From Ampullaceana balthica (lineage: Eukaryota > Mollusca > Gastropoda > Lymnaeidae): DNA of 64,000 nt. The DNA lies in assembly GCA_944989445.1 (NCBI GenBank), contig CALYLW010000066.1, forward strand, positions 526,501 through 590,500, in the 5' to 3' direction. The notes below the pieces were generated by a model. It was given only the letters and a program-made list of their open reading frames with translations. It did not search any database and had not been told where the DNA came from. The position numbers and the translations under genes are program-made. Shown piece by piece: positions 50,646-61,659 of this stretch (positions are counted from its first letter, which is position 1; each line of letters starts with the position of its first letter).

Positions 50646-51344
50646 TCGTCATCGTTCTCCTTTATTCTTTCTCTAGCTATTTTTTAGCGTTTATTAACTT
50701 TTCCCCATGTTCTGTCTATCTGGTTGTCATTTTTCATCTCTTTTTCGCTTTATTCTCTCTAGATTTTATGTTATGTGTCTTACATTTTTTATTCTCTCTG
50801 TTCCTGTGTTATTCTCTCTGAGACTCTTTTCAACATCTGCTTCCTGTCACATGATCATCTGTTTCATGCTACATATACATCTGCTTCCTGTCACATGGTC
50901 TTTTCAACAAGCCAAGAGAAGGCATTGTGCAAGTGTTTCGGTTCATACATATTTTTTGTATGAGGTTAATTAAATAATACATGCTGTATAGTATGAGGTT
51001 TATGTAACAAGTATATATTTTTGATAATATAGTTGTTAATTTTTATGTATGTTTTTTTTTGGTCGAATTTATTTGGTTTATCTTAAAGTAAGAAATGTGA
51101 ATATCATGTATTTAATCAATAAGTGAATTGTTTCTCAACATTGATCAGGTTAATTTGATAATTTACATCTTTTAATTTATGTTGTACCTTTAATGTATGG
51201 CATAATTAATTATAAGCGTTATGGTAAACTAATGACACTTTTATTCCAGTTAATAGCGGAATTCAAGCCGATGTTTCTAAGTATTGACAACTGCACCCAA
51301 AATAATGATTGTTCAATATACGGGTTAATTGTTCTAATTCAATT
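50646..51344. other. Unique AT-rich sequence
   Basis: A small threefold repeat with CATCTGCTTCCTGTCACATG lies at 50835-50905. No other feature is seen. Confidence 0.5.
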
Positions 51345-51685
51345 GACACATATTGACCAACACACGTGTACATCATTCACATTCAATGGACACTTATCGA
51401 CCAACACACGTGTACATCATTCACATTCAAGGGACACTTATCGGCCTACACACCGGTACATCATTCACATTCAAGGGACACTTATCGGCCTACACACTGG
51501 TACATCATTCACATTCAATGGACACTTATCGGCCTACACACCGGTACATCATTCACATTCAATGGACACTTATCGGCCTACACACCGGTACATCATTCAC
51601 ATTCAAGGGACACTTATCGGCCTACACACCGGTACATCATTCACATTCAATGGACACTTATCGGCCAACACAAGTCTACTTATCA
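51345..51685. repeat. Minisatellite, 44-bp unit, about 8 copies
   Basis: The unit contains GGACACTTATCGGCCTACAC and CGGTACATCATTCACATTCAA. Three overlapping ORFs are repeat products. Confidence 0.96.
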
Positions 51686-51814
51686 AATGTTATCAATGCA
51701 ATTTTGTGTGCGTGTTTTACACTTGGAATTCGTCAAAATGAAATCTATGAATATTTTCAATAAATGTTATCGTTGAATTGTACACTATGACATGCACTCT
51801 TTGACACTTGCTCT

Positions 51815-52115
51815 ATATGGCCAGTACTGTACGTGTAATGGCCAGTACTGTACGTGTAATGGCCAGTACTGTACGTGTAATGGCCAGTACTGTACGTGTA
51901 ATGGCCAGTACTGTACGTGTAATGGCCAGTGCTGTACGTGAAATGGCCAGTACTGTACGTGTAATGGCTAGTATTGTACGTGTAATGGCCAGTACTGTAC
52001 GTGTAATGGCCAGTACTGTACGTGTAATGGCCAGTACTGTACGTGTAATGGCCAGTACTGTACGTGTAATGGCCAGTACTGTACGTGTAATGGCCAGTAC
52101 TGTACGTGTAATGTG
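51815..52115. repeat. Minisatellite, 21-bp unit, about 14 copies
   Basis: The unit is GGCCAGTACTGTACGTGTAA plus T. A period divisible by three keeps ORFs open on both strands (MASTVRV on +, YSTGHYT on -). The inner CCAGTACTG and GTAC are palindromic. Confidence 0.97.
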
Positions 52116-52475
52116 TTCTTAATGAAATGTGCTTCACGGTTTATGATTTATTAAATGTGCTCTGTAATATTTACGCATTGATGATATTATTTTTTACTCT
52201 TAAATATTTGCTCTGTGACATTGGGTTGTGACAAGTTCTCTGTGACATGTGCTTTCGCCTATGCACTATATGTGAATTTTAAAATGTCATGTATTCTTTA
52301 AGATACGTTTATGGTATGTAGCTACAATTAGGAGAGTGCGTCCAATATTCGTTACATGCTGACCTAATGCAGACCACTCTAACCAAATATTGATGACCAC
52401 ATACTGGCTGTTTACTAAAAATTGTAACTTTCAAAATTGTTTGAAACTCAAGACTCCTACTACCATAATGATACT
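52116..52475. other. Unique AT-rich sequence with old TGTGCTCTGTGACAT motifs
   Basis: A loose repeat of TG(A/T)GCTCTGT(G/A)A and ACATGTGCTTT occurs at 52125-52265. Nothing else is seen. Confidence 0.45.
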
Positions 52476-52477
52476 GA

Positions 52478-52612
52478 CAACATAATGAACACATGCTGAC
52501 AACACAATGCACACATACTGACAACATAATGAACTCATACTAACAACATAATGAACATATACTGACAACACAATGAACACATACTGACAACATAATGAAC
52601 ACACTGACAATG
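52478..52612. repeat. Minisatellite, 22-bp unit, about 6 copies, close to the exon 5 acceptor
   Basis: The unit is CTGACAACATAATGAACACA plus TA. The array stops about 18 bp before the exon 5 acceptor and so overlaps the usual branch-point zone. Confidence 0.93.
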
Positions 52613-52630
52613 TTTCACCTCTTGTTTCAG

Positions 52631-52833
52631 ACCATGACGGTAACAGGGGTTCTCAAAACAGCTCGTCTGCTCAGACTTTTGCGAGTCATTCGTAGAATCG
52701 AGGCCTTTGCTGAATATGGTTCTGCAGTGTTGTTACTTTTGATGGTGACCTTCACCTTGATAGGTCATTGGCTTGCTTGTATCTTCTATGCCATAGCCAC
52801 AATGGAGCGGCCACAACTTCACGCCCCTATCAG
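52631..52833 (+). CDS. erg: ERG channel exon 5: S4 voltage sensor, S4-S5 linker, S5 and start of turret
   Basis: This exon encodes 67 residues plus two bases. S4 reads [19 protein letters not shown], with Lys/Arg every third position as in ERG. It is followed by the S4-S5 linker AEYGSAV, S5 ([20 protein letters not shown]) and the first turret residues [14 protein letters not shown]. Relative to human ERG1 the S4-S5 linker shows Asp540 to Glu, Arg541 to Ala and Tyr542 to Phe. Acceptor TTGTTTCAG ends at 52630. The donor at 52834 (CAG|GTAAAC) is the first of nine near-identical junctions at exact 31-bp spacing; only the first keeps the frame, because reading on gives AGG TAA at once. Confidence 0.96.
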
Positions 52834-53097
52834 GTAAACACAGCACTAGACGCGCCCCTGTCAGGTTAACACAGCACTAGACACGCCCCTATCAGGTAAA
52901 TACAGCACTAGACACGCCCCTATCAGGTAAACACAGCACTAGACACGCCCCTATCAGGTAAACACATCACTAGACGCGCCCCTGTCAGGTAAATACAGCA
53001 CTAGACACGCCCCAAACAGGTAAATACAGCACTAGACGCGCCCCTGTCAGGTAAACACAGCACTAGACGCGCCCCTGTCAGGTAAACACAGCACCAT
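52820..53097 (+). repeat. Nine tandem copies (31 bp) of the exon 5/intron junction
   Basis: CAG|GT junctions occur with CAG ending at 52833, 52864, 52895, 52926, 52957, 52988, 53019, 53050 and 53081, exactly 31 bp apart. The first is the true exon 5 donor. The unit includes exon bases (CGCCCCTATCAG) and intron bases (GTAAACACAGCACTAGAC). Eight of the nine keep GTAAA; the second has GTTAAC. Reading past the first junction in frame gives AGG TAA, so any later donor gives a truncated protein. Confidence 0.96.
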
Positions 53098-53599
53098 AGG
53101 AGTAACTGCCATCGCCAATCCTTGTGCATTGTTATTTTTATCTCAGTCTTATATTACTAATATCTCTCACATATTCCATTTTGTTCATCTCGTTTATAAC
53201 TCTTACATGTTTCAGTTATATGTCTCTCACAATTAAGCGATATCTTTAGCACACAAGCCGCTTACAGTATTTTACTGGGTACATTTTAAATCATGGAGCA
53301 CAAATTAAAATCATGCACCGAAAGTTTCCCTGCCTCCTTGGACCAAAGTGAAATCTACTTGGTGGCTGTTTGTATCAAATTGGTCTGCTTCGCTGAGCCG
53401 CCTTTAGATATTTACTCACACATCACACAATGTATCTCCCATTCAATGCTAGTCATACATCTTCACATTCTCAATTTATCGTCTTGATGTCACTCCCCAG
53501 TGTCTCCTCTTTCATATCGCTCTCGCCTCTTTAGTCTTCGATGTCTGACCTATGCTTTAATAAACCCCAATAATGTATCTTAATGAAACTATATTCCAG
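53098..53599. other. Rest of the 766-bp intron between exons 5 and 6
   Basis: Unique sequence. TATCTCTCACAT and TATGTCTCTCACAA recur once or twice. The 64-codon ORF at 53293 has no homology that I recognise. Confidence 0.5.
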
Positions 53600-53796
53600 C
53601 TGGCTGGATACTTTAGCCAATCAGACCGAGATGTACTTCTACCCAAACGACTCTATGTCAGGTCCCACAATCAAGTCAAAATACATTACCGCCCTTTACT
53701 TTACATTTACCAGTCTGACGAGTATTGGCTTTGGGAACATAGCCCCCAACACGAATATGGAAAAAATATTCTCAATCTTTGCAATGATGCTCGGAT
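53600..53796 (+). CDS. erg: ERG channel exon 6: turret, pore helix, selectivity filter and start of S6
   Basis: The first base completes Ser. The exon then reads [20 protein letters not shown] (turret), [19 protein letters not shown] (pore helix), TSIGFGN (filter), [11 protein letters not shown] and SIFAMMLG (start of S6), plus one base. The long turret with WLD and the filter flank APNTN are ERG traits. The filter carries Ile where human ERG1 has Val625. Two N-glycosylation sequons, NQT and NDS, lie in the extracellular turret; human ERG1 is glycosylated in the same region at Asn598. Acceptor ATTCCAG ends at 53599 and donor GGAT|GTAAGT begins at 53797. The frame open past 53796 gives a false C-terminus; the true join is to exon 7 in phase 1. 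Confidence 0.96.
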
Positions 53797-54431
53797 GTAA
53801 GTATTGAAAGTATCCATTTATCCTTCTAACTTAGTATATGTGTTGGCTATGAGTGTGATAATGTTTATGCTTAAACGTTAGTAAATTATGATAATTTGGA
53901 TACGTCATATGTATTAGTGTGGGGGATCTCACGGTTACTTTGTAGGAAAGTCAAAAGTTGGACAAAATAAAGGCATTATGCGAGTATTGTTTTGAAGTAA
54001 ACCCTGGATAGGTAGAAAGAAATCAATTTTAACTTTAAAAAATGTTTGAGAATTTTTACCTAATTATTTTGGTGCACAGTCTGCATGTTTCAAGATGTTG
54101 CTACTATTTGAATAACGTTATATTCAAGTAAAAAGCATTTGTTTACAATAGGGATCAGCCGGATATGGTTTTTTACTATTTGCCGAATCCGGATAGTTTG
54201 GCCCTAATATTTGCCGGATCCGGATTTCGGATCCGGATGGCTCCACATTTAAGTGTAAGAGCTAATAGGGTGTACTTTACTTCTTCATTTCAAGTATTTA
54301 ATACTATTTATTAAAAATATTTATTATCCTACAAATGAAGAGTTGTTATCGACATTGTTACATTGTCAAAGTCAACGATGAACATTTTACAATGAATTGA
54401 ATGAATGAACTTGAAGACGTTCAACGAACTG

Positions 54432-54772
54432 TGAAGTGTGTACCAAGCGAATAGTGTCGTACTGAGTGTGTAGTGTGTACCAAGCGAATAGTGTCGTACT
54501 GAGTGTGTAGTGTGTACCAAGTGAATAGTGTCGTACTGAGTGTGTAGTGTGTACCAAGCGAATAGTGTCGTACTGAGTGTGTAGTGTGTACCAAGTGAAT
54601 AGTGTCGTACTGAGTGTGTAGTGTGTACCAAGCGAATAGTGTCGTACTGAGTGTGTAGTGTGTACCAAGCGAATAGTGTCGTACTGAGTGTGTAGTGTGT
54701 ACCAAGCGAATAGTGTCGTAATGAGTGTGTAGTGTGTACCAAGCGAATAGTGTCGTACTGAGTGTGAAGTGT
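54432..54772. repeat. Minisatellite, about 35-bp unit, about 10 copies
   Basis: The unit contains GTGTGTACCAAGCGAATAGT and GTCGTACTGAGTGTGTA. Minus-strand ORFs (LVHTTHSVRHYS) are repeat products. Confidence 0.95.
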
Positions 54773-55320
54773 GATGTACAAGAAGTCGTGATCTAGAACC
54801 ATAATAAAACTGTTCTTTTATTTTATCAATTTTAAGTTTAATATGCTGTTAATTAACTTAGTTTGTTATCTTATGTAGTAAAGTAATATCTATACTTGTA
54901 ACTTTTTAACTTAATATATTTTTCTCGTATTGAAATTGATTCTTTTACTATATTTTGAGTAGATTTGAATGATTTGAATGGATCAACGCTTGTTAATTTA
55001 TTTATTTTGCTATATATTAATAATAATTTTAAAATTTTAAATTATAAGACCAAAAATAAAACCAAAACTTCATAAGAATACCAAATAAAATCACATAGAC
55101 AAGATTAAAACACAAAAAAACAGAATGTATCACTCACACCCCACCCGAACAGACCCGCAACAAGAAACCAAAAAAACCTAACGTCAAACCAAACAACACC
55201 CAAGTGCAACGGCCATAAAAAAGTATACAAACTGTTGTAAACCATGAATATACAAATAATTACAAATGATAAAACAACACACCATAATAACAGAACACAT
55301 AAACCCATATCCACCCCCAA

Positions 55321-55740
55321 GCACTACAATCCTCAATCACCATACCCTACCACCACTCCCCATCTCCCATCCACCCCTCCTCCCCCACACCTCCATACCC
55401 CTAAACCCCTCACATAACCCACACACTAAACACTAAACCCCAAACAACCCCAACACCAACCAACCCAACCCCAACAACACCCCACCAACAACAGACCCCA
55501 CCACCCAACACCAAAATACCCCACCCCAACCACACACCTCAACACCCCCCATCCCCACCAAACCATCATCTACCCACCCCAATAACCACTAAACTAACCA
55601 ACCCTACTATAATAATCCTCCCCAACACTAACCCATCAATCAAACATAACAATAAAAAAAAAAACCCAAAACCGACCAAAAACACCACAAATAAACCCCC
55701 CACAAACACCACAACCAAACCAAACCAAAACCCCCAACAA
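55321..55740. other. G-depleted A/C-rich tract
   Basis: In 420 bases I count three G on the + strand; the sequence is C/A with some T, with many CCCC and CCCAA runs but no fixed period. The minus strand is correspondingly G-rich with many G-runs, so G-quadruplexes on that strand are plausible. A weaker skew extends to about 55080 and 55800. Confidence 0.93.
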
Positions 55741-55869
55741 ACCCACCCAAGAACCCGTTCCAGGGTAAAAACACACACAAGACTTAAAAAGTCCTGACAC
55801 CCGGATAGTGGCGAAAATCCCGATATTTGGTCCGGATATCCGGCATTCCGGATATTCGGCTGTCCTCTA

Positions 55870-56800
55870 GTCTACAATAAAGTTGTGAAAACGTGTGTTT
55901 ACAACAGAGTGTTGTTTAAAGGCGTATGTTAATGGGAAATAAAGATGAGCGTTAAAATAAGGATTATTACTTGCACTTAAGAGCATTATTGTCCTAGGAG
56001 TTTTAGAAACATTGCCTTAGACCAAGGGTCACCTGATCAAATTTTATGTCGACGGGCCGCGTGTGATCATTGTGTATGATTCTTGTTAACCCATGGTAGT
56101 GGTAGGGCTGCATTTCATACATAATTTTAGATAAATTTTAGATGGTAAAGTCAAATTTTAGATTTTTTTAAAACCAATTACTTAACAGAGGAGAATTATA
56201 AGAGATATAGCGTTTTATAACATTTCGTACATTCAATATGTACTGTAGAATGATAATAATGGGACATCAATAGAACATTGCAATAGTGTGTAAATTATAA
56301 ATAGAATACTTCTTGATCATCTTTCAATTTTAGCCTTTTTTCCTTTTGCATTTTCTATAGTTATTATTAAGTCATTAGGAATATATCCATGGACAGATTA
56401 AATAAGTCTTGAATAGTTCTTTTTTAGATTGAACTGTAGTGTACACAGCTGGGGTACCGTCATCAGTCGTATAATTATGGAGACATTGTATTGAAACTTG
56501 TCTGCTTGAGGAAGCATATAACGAGTATTTTATAATGGAGCGTAGACATCGATTACAAAAACAGACACGATACAGGATCAATCGAAAGAAAATCGATACA
56601 TAAATATGAGGGGAGAAAATTCATTTTTGAGAGCGTGAGCCCAATGCTGTAAGGGCGTCCAAAGGATGGAAAGGGCGGCTCTCTTCATAAATCACAGCCC
56701 AGTTCCCCCATCGACCGTGACACACAACATCACTCCACATTATTCCTAATGGGTTTGATCATTTTCTTTAGTTTGTCTCAAGTTTCTTTTCATAACCAAC
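55870..56800. other. Unique sequence with a possible hAT end fragment and a GC-richer patch
   Basis: AGACCAAGGGTCACCTGATC...GACGGGCCGCGTGTGATCA at 56010-56080 resembles a hAT subterminal region (weak). A higher-complexity non-coding patch lies at about 56610-56740. Confidence 0.35.
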
Positions 56801-56804
56801 AGAA

Positions 56805-56895
56805 AAAGGCGCACACTGACCATAACACAGGCGCATACTGACCATAACACAGGCGCATACTGACCATAACACAGGCGCATACTGACCATAACAAC
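56805..56895. repeat. Minisatellite, 22-bp unit, 4 copies
   Basis: The unit is AGGCGCATACTGACCATAAC plus AC. Confidence 0.93.
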
Positions 56896-56899
56896 AGTT

Positions 56900-59185
56900 T
56901 TATCAACATCACACACTGACATAAACATATAGACAAACAAATTTACACAGTACATCAGCATATAGACAACCAAACAACCACATGAATTAATTATAATACC
57001 AACATAAATATAAAAAGTTTTCAAGTATTCAAATAATCAATTAGAACAGACAAAAATATTAACTCCTACAAAAACTATAAACTTAAATGACAACATAGAC
57101 ACGAATTACATCAACAAAAACATCTTTAAAAATAAACCATTAGATCTATACAAAATTTCTATAAAAACAAAAATCAATCATCACAATGATCTTTTAAATA
57201 CGTTCACATCAATGTTTCCTCTAAGTTTCGTTGGTTTGTGTGCAAAATATAAAAAGAACTCGTGTGCAAAGTTGCACAGCATCGAATTGTGTGTGTAATA
57301 TTTTAAATTTAGCACGCGGGATATCTAAACTACTGCGCGGTAAAAAGGTTTCCTCTATAATATATATTCACTGTTTTTGGATGTTACTTTATAAATGTGA
57401 TGGCATGATCCTTCTAAATAGTCACTGTTTTGATTTTTTTCAATATGAATTAAAAGACTTGTCATGACCAAGCTGTATAGACCTGTTTTTATGTATCTGT
57501 GTTTATGTTCTTTTCGTGAATTCACCATCTAAGACCAACTGTCATTGAATATGTTTTTATTTTGCATTATATAAATAATTCCTTATCTCAAAATCACTCT
57601 GTCCCTCATATGTCTCTGTTGTCATCTTAAATACACCGTTAATACACGCCTGCGTGGCGTTATGTTTGCTGTCATGATACAACCTTGCCAATTTAACCAT
57701 GATATCAACATGTAAATTGACTGTAATACCCTCTATGTATCCATGACTCATATGACTTAAGATAATGGCATTGACAATCTTCACTAGCACCTGTGACCCA
57801 CTATCGCTGTACTAAAGACTGACCGCCGAGCAGTTCAACCCGCGGACAGGGATCCTCCTTGTTGACCAATGCTGTCAAACTGTTGATCGGGAAACCCCAA
57901 AAGGGGGGTGAGGTCGCGGAATGAATCGCCATCAAATATTGACTCCTTGGAGGGCGGAGTGAAGACGCCAGATTACATGGGACGGAACGGGCCTCTATTT
58001 GCTAGACTCATATCTCGGCCTGCTCAACGGCGTGTTGGTCCTGACATCGGCCATCAATAAATTCAAAGAACCGGACCATCAGAATATTTTTGCATCGGTC
58101 GCTGTCTGCTGTCTTACCATACAGGCACTGCTACGAGCGTTCAACGGTTGGGTTTTCTTATAGCCTCAGTGGATCTCCTAGTTTTAGTTGGCAGAGAGCC
58201 AGGGGTTGACTCAAGCTAGCGTTACTCTCATATTGGTGGAATTGAATATCATTCTATCATGTCTTTTTCTGACTCATTATGTCTTTTTCTCACTCGTCAA
58301 GTTTTCTTTTAAAATATTTTATGTTCCTATCTGATTCATCGTGTTCCTTTATGTAAATAACATGTATATAACACTTGTGCCTCTTGCCGCATACCCTAAA
58401 TCTGAACGTATACATGCACAGTATGTAGAGAAGCCAGTAGAAACGTTTAATTTCCTCCAAGAGAGGACCCTCCGGGGGCTGTAATTGACTCGTGATCCGT
58501 GTTCACATTGTCAACCCTGTGTCTCGCAAGCCAAGGATGGAATCGGCTTGAGAATATATGGCTGTCAAGTACAAGCTCTGTTTATAACGAATACTTGTCT
58601 GTCTGTTAAATCTTCTCATAGATTATAGATTGATGTATCTACACACTAAGATGTATTTATCGAGATACTAGCTACTGAACATGCAGAATAAACACACTTT
58701 CAAATTAAACGTCTAAAAATGAAACGGCTCTGGTAATGTTTCCACGATACCGATCTTCCTGGGATCAATGGACCGGAAATGACGCTGGCCCTGAAAGCTG
58801 CTCATTTCCCGCCCTTAACAGCCAAGAGTTCCCTCCCCCACTCTTCAAATCTCCCAGCACAAAATTCTCCAAGAGATCACTGCTATCGTATAATGGTTTA
58901 GTTTAAAGGAATTTCAAGGAACACCATATAACACTGTGTAGAGTTTCCTTCAGTTTGTGCCCCTCAATAGTTTCTTATGTATTATAATTCGATATTGATT
59001 GCATTACTAATATCCGTGCATTTGTTGCAATGGCTACAATAGTTGACTACATCAATAACTTCTCAATTATGATATACCAATAACAACAATAGTTATATAT
59101 ATCAGCGTCTATAATTGCAAATATTTGCCTACAATAGCACATTGACCAAATTAGTAAACTACACATATGACACCAATTGTACAAT
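56900..59185. other. Unique intron sequence with GC-richer islands
   Basis: Islands at about 57810-58240, 58440-58570 and 58720-58865 have balanced composition and no long ORF (for example GCAGTTCAACCCGCGGACAG, GACGGAACGGGCCTCTATTT). They differ from the surrounding AT-rich intron and could be conserved regulatory DNA. No exon in the channel frame was found. Confidence 0.4.
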
Positions 59186-59189
59186 TTTT

Positions 59190-60300
59190 ATATCATAAAC
59201 TACAATAAATGTTATAGCAATGACTACAATAGTATTTTATATCAATGGCTGCAATAAAGTTTATATCAATGACTGCAATAGTATTTTATATCAATGGCTA
59301 CAATAAAGTTTATATCAATGACTGCAATAGTATTTTATATCAATGGCTACAATAAAGTTTATATCAATGACTACAATAGTATTTTATATCAATGGCTACA
59401 ATAAAGTTTATATCAATGACTGCAATAGTATTTTATATCAATGGCTGCAATAAAGTTTATAGCAATAACTACAATAGTATTTTATATCAATGGCTACAAT
59501 AAAGTTTATATCAATGACTACAATATTATTTTATATCAATGGCTACAATAAAGTTTATAGCAATGGCTACAATAGTATTTTATATCAATGGCTACAATAA
59601 AGTTTATAGCAATGACTACAATAGTATTTTATATCAAATTTGATAGCATTTATAGCAATGGCTACAATAATATTTTATATCAATGGCTCCTATAGCTTTA
59701 ATATCAATGATTTTTATTTAGTCCCATAACCTCGTAGTCGTAGGGGGTTCTAATGTTACCATCAATGACTACAAAATTATTTTATATCAATGACTACAAT
59801 AATATTTTGTATCAATGACTACAATAATATTTTATATCAATGACTACAATAATATTTTATATCAATGACTACAATAACAATCATATTTTATATCAATGAC
59901 TACAATCATATTTTATATCAATGACTACAATAATATTTTATATCAATGACTACAATAATATTTTATATCAATGAGTACAATAATATTTTATATCAGTGAC
60001 TACAATAATATTTTATATCAGTGACTACAATAATATTTAATATCAATGACTACAATAATATTTTATATCAATGACTACAATAATATTTTATATCAGTGAC
60101 TACAATAATATTTAATATCAATGACTACAATAATATTTTATATCAGTGACTACAATAATATTTAATATCAATGACTACAATAATATTTTATATCAATGAC
60201 TACAAAATATTTTATATCAATGACTACAATTATATTTAATATCAATGACTACAATAATATTTAATATCAATGACTACAATAATATTTAATATCAATTACC
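59190..60300. repeat. Minisatellite, 25-bp unit, with a dimeric (50-bp) left half
   Basis: The right half (59755-60300) has CAATGACTACAATAATATTT plus TATAT. The left half (59190-59690) alternates CAATGGCTACAATAAAGTTT with CAATGACTACAATAGTATTT, giving a dimer unit of about 50 bp. A short unique stretch with CCCATAACCTCGTAGTCGTA (59705-59755) splits the halves. Confidence 0.95.
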
Positions 60301-60459
60301 ACGATTGTAGTCAACATGACTGTTATGTCCCATAAGCCACTAATACAAGATCACATTTGATGTTTGTCCTTCCATGAAAGAAACGAAGTCCTTAAAAAAC
60401 AGCGCGTTTATATACATGTGTGTGGGGACCAAGAAATGTTTAAAATGTTAAGAAAGAAC

Positions 60460-60640
60460 CACCTCCATGTATGTGATGCTAAATTAGAACCCCTTCTGTG
60501 TATGTGATGCTAAGATAGAACCCCTTCTGTGTATGTGATACTAAGATAGAACCACCTCTGTGTATGTGATGCTAAAATAGAACCCCTACTGTTTATGTGA
60601 TGCTAAGATAGAACACTTATGTGTATGTGAGGCTAATAAA
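60460..60640. repeat. Minisatellite, 31-bp unit, about 6 copies
   Basis: The unit contains CCCCTTCTGTGTATGTGATG and CTAAGATAGAA. Units downstream (60630-60780) change gradually toward the next array. Confidence 0.92.
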
Positions 60641-60779
60641 AAACGCCTTTAATGTTAAAGATGCTAATAAAATACACCTTTTATGTCTTGTGTAATAAAA
60701 ATAACGAACGCCTTTTATGTAAAATATGATATGAAACAACGCCCCATATAAGTGGGGTGTAAAAACACAGCGCCCTATA

Positions 60780-61632
60780 TGTGTTGCTGTCAAAAACAGC
60801 GCCCTGCATATGTGGAGCGTACTACAGAACAAACGCACTTTATGCCAGGCGTACTGCAGAACAAACGCCATTTATGCCAGGCGTACTACCAGGCCTGCGT
60901 GCTCAGTACACTCCTCTATGGCAGTGAGTGCTGGACGACCTACGCCAAGCAAACAAAGCAGCTCAACAGCTTCCACTTACGATGCTTGCGTAGGATTCTA
61001 CGCATCAAGTGGCAGGACAAGATCACCAATGTCGAGGTACTCAGAAGGAGTCATATGCTGAGTATGCACTCAATTTTGAGTGAGAGGCGCCTGTGGTGGT
61101 TAGGTCATGTCCGCAGGATGAGCACGGAGCGCATTCCTAGAGCTTGGCTTTACGTTGAGCTGGCAACCGGTAAGAGAAAAAGAGGTCGCCCCTGCTTGCG
61201 CTTCAAGGACGTCTGTAAGAAAGACATGTCATTGGCACAGATAGACTATAAAACGTGGGAGACCATTGCCGAGGAGCGCACCTCCTGGCGGTCAAAAGTG
61301 CGTGAGGGCATTCATGTCGCGGAAGCATCCCTTATAGCTTTGAGTGAAGAGAGAAGGGCCAGGAGAAAGGGCAGGGGAGGCAGAGGAGCAGGAGTACACG
61401 CCATCGTCCCATGAGGACGGACGGTTGCCATACCATACCATACTACAGAACAAATGCCCTTTATGCCAGGCGTACAACAGAACAAATGCCCTTTATGCCA
61501 GTCGTACTACACAACAAATGCCCTTTATGCCAGGCGTACTACAGAACAAACGCCATTTATGGCAGACGTACTACAGGACAAACGCCTTTATGCCAGGCGT
61601 ATTACATAACAAACGCCCTTTATGCTTACACC
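60780..61632. repeat. Minisatellite, about 31-bp unit, split by a LINE fragment
   Basis: The unit contains CGTACTACAGAACAAACGCC and TTTATGCCAGG. About four units precede the insertion (to about 60890) and about six follow it (61441-61632). Confidence 0.93.
60890..61440 (+). pseudogene. 5'-truncated LINE: C-terminal part of a non-LTR reverse transcriptase
   Basis: It is open on + to the stop at 61414. It encodes LLYGSECWTTYAKQTKQLNS, FHLRCLRRILRIKWQDKIT, NVEVLRRSHMLSMHSILSER, LWWLGHVRRM, GKRKRGRPCLRFKDVCKKD and WETIAEERTSWRSKVREG. These are standard motifs downstream of the RT core in L1/RTE-like proteins. The tail is a short tandem CATAC repeat. The frame is intact from about 60890 to the stop, so the insertion is recent. 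The RT catalytic core is absent (5' truncation). Confidence 0.9.
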
Positions 61633-61659
61633 TAAAGTGAACGGTGACCCCATCCCATC

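Larger units (their letters stand above)
54149..55869. mobile_element. hAT-like non-autonomous element, 1.7 kb, with nested repeat and G-free tract
   Basis: The left end TAGGGATCAGCCGGATA and right end GGCTGTCCTCTA are inverted, with GGATCCGGAT-rich subterminal arms on both sides (54150-54240; 55800-55860). Flanks GTTTACAA (54141-54148) and GTCTACAA (55870-55877) agree at 7 of 8 bases, as for an aged hAT target duplication. Inside lie a 35-bp minisatellite and a 420-bp tract with almost no G. No transposase is present. Confidence 0.82.

Noticed and set aside
50332..50676. A Ser/Leu/Phe-rich ORF that looks like a membrane protein.
   Set aside because: It is a translation of CT-rich low-complexity sequence.
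51757..52137. Open frames on both strands over the 21-bp array.
   Set aside because: Period divisible by three, no stops in the unit; no independent evidence of coding.
53573..53800. The second frame over exon 6 (begins [13 protein letters not shown]).
   Set aside because: The other frame encodes the conserved ERG turret and filter and fits the splice phases.
55105..55778. Minus-strand ORFs rich in Gly, Val, Trp and Phe, resembling membrane proteins.
   Set aside because: They arise from the G/T composition of the G-depleted tract; there is no homology and no start context.
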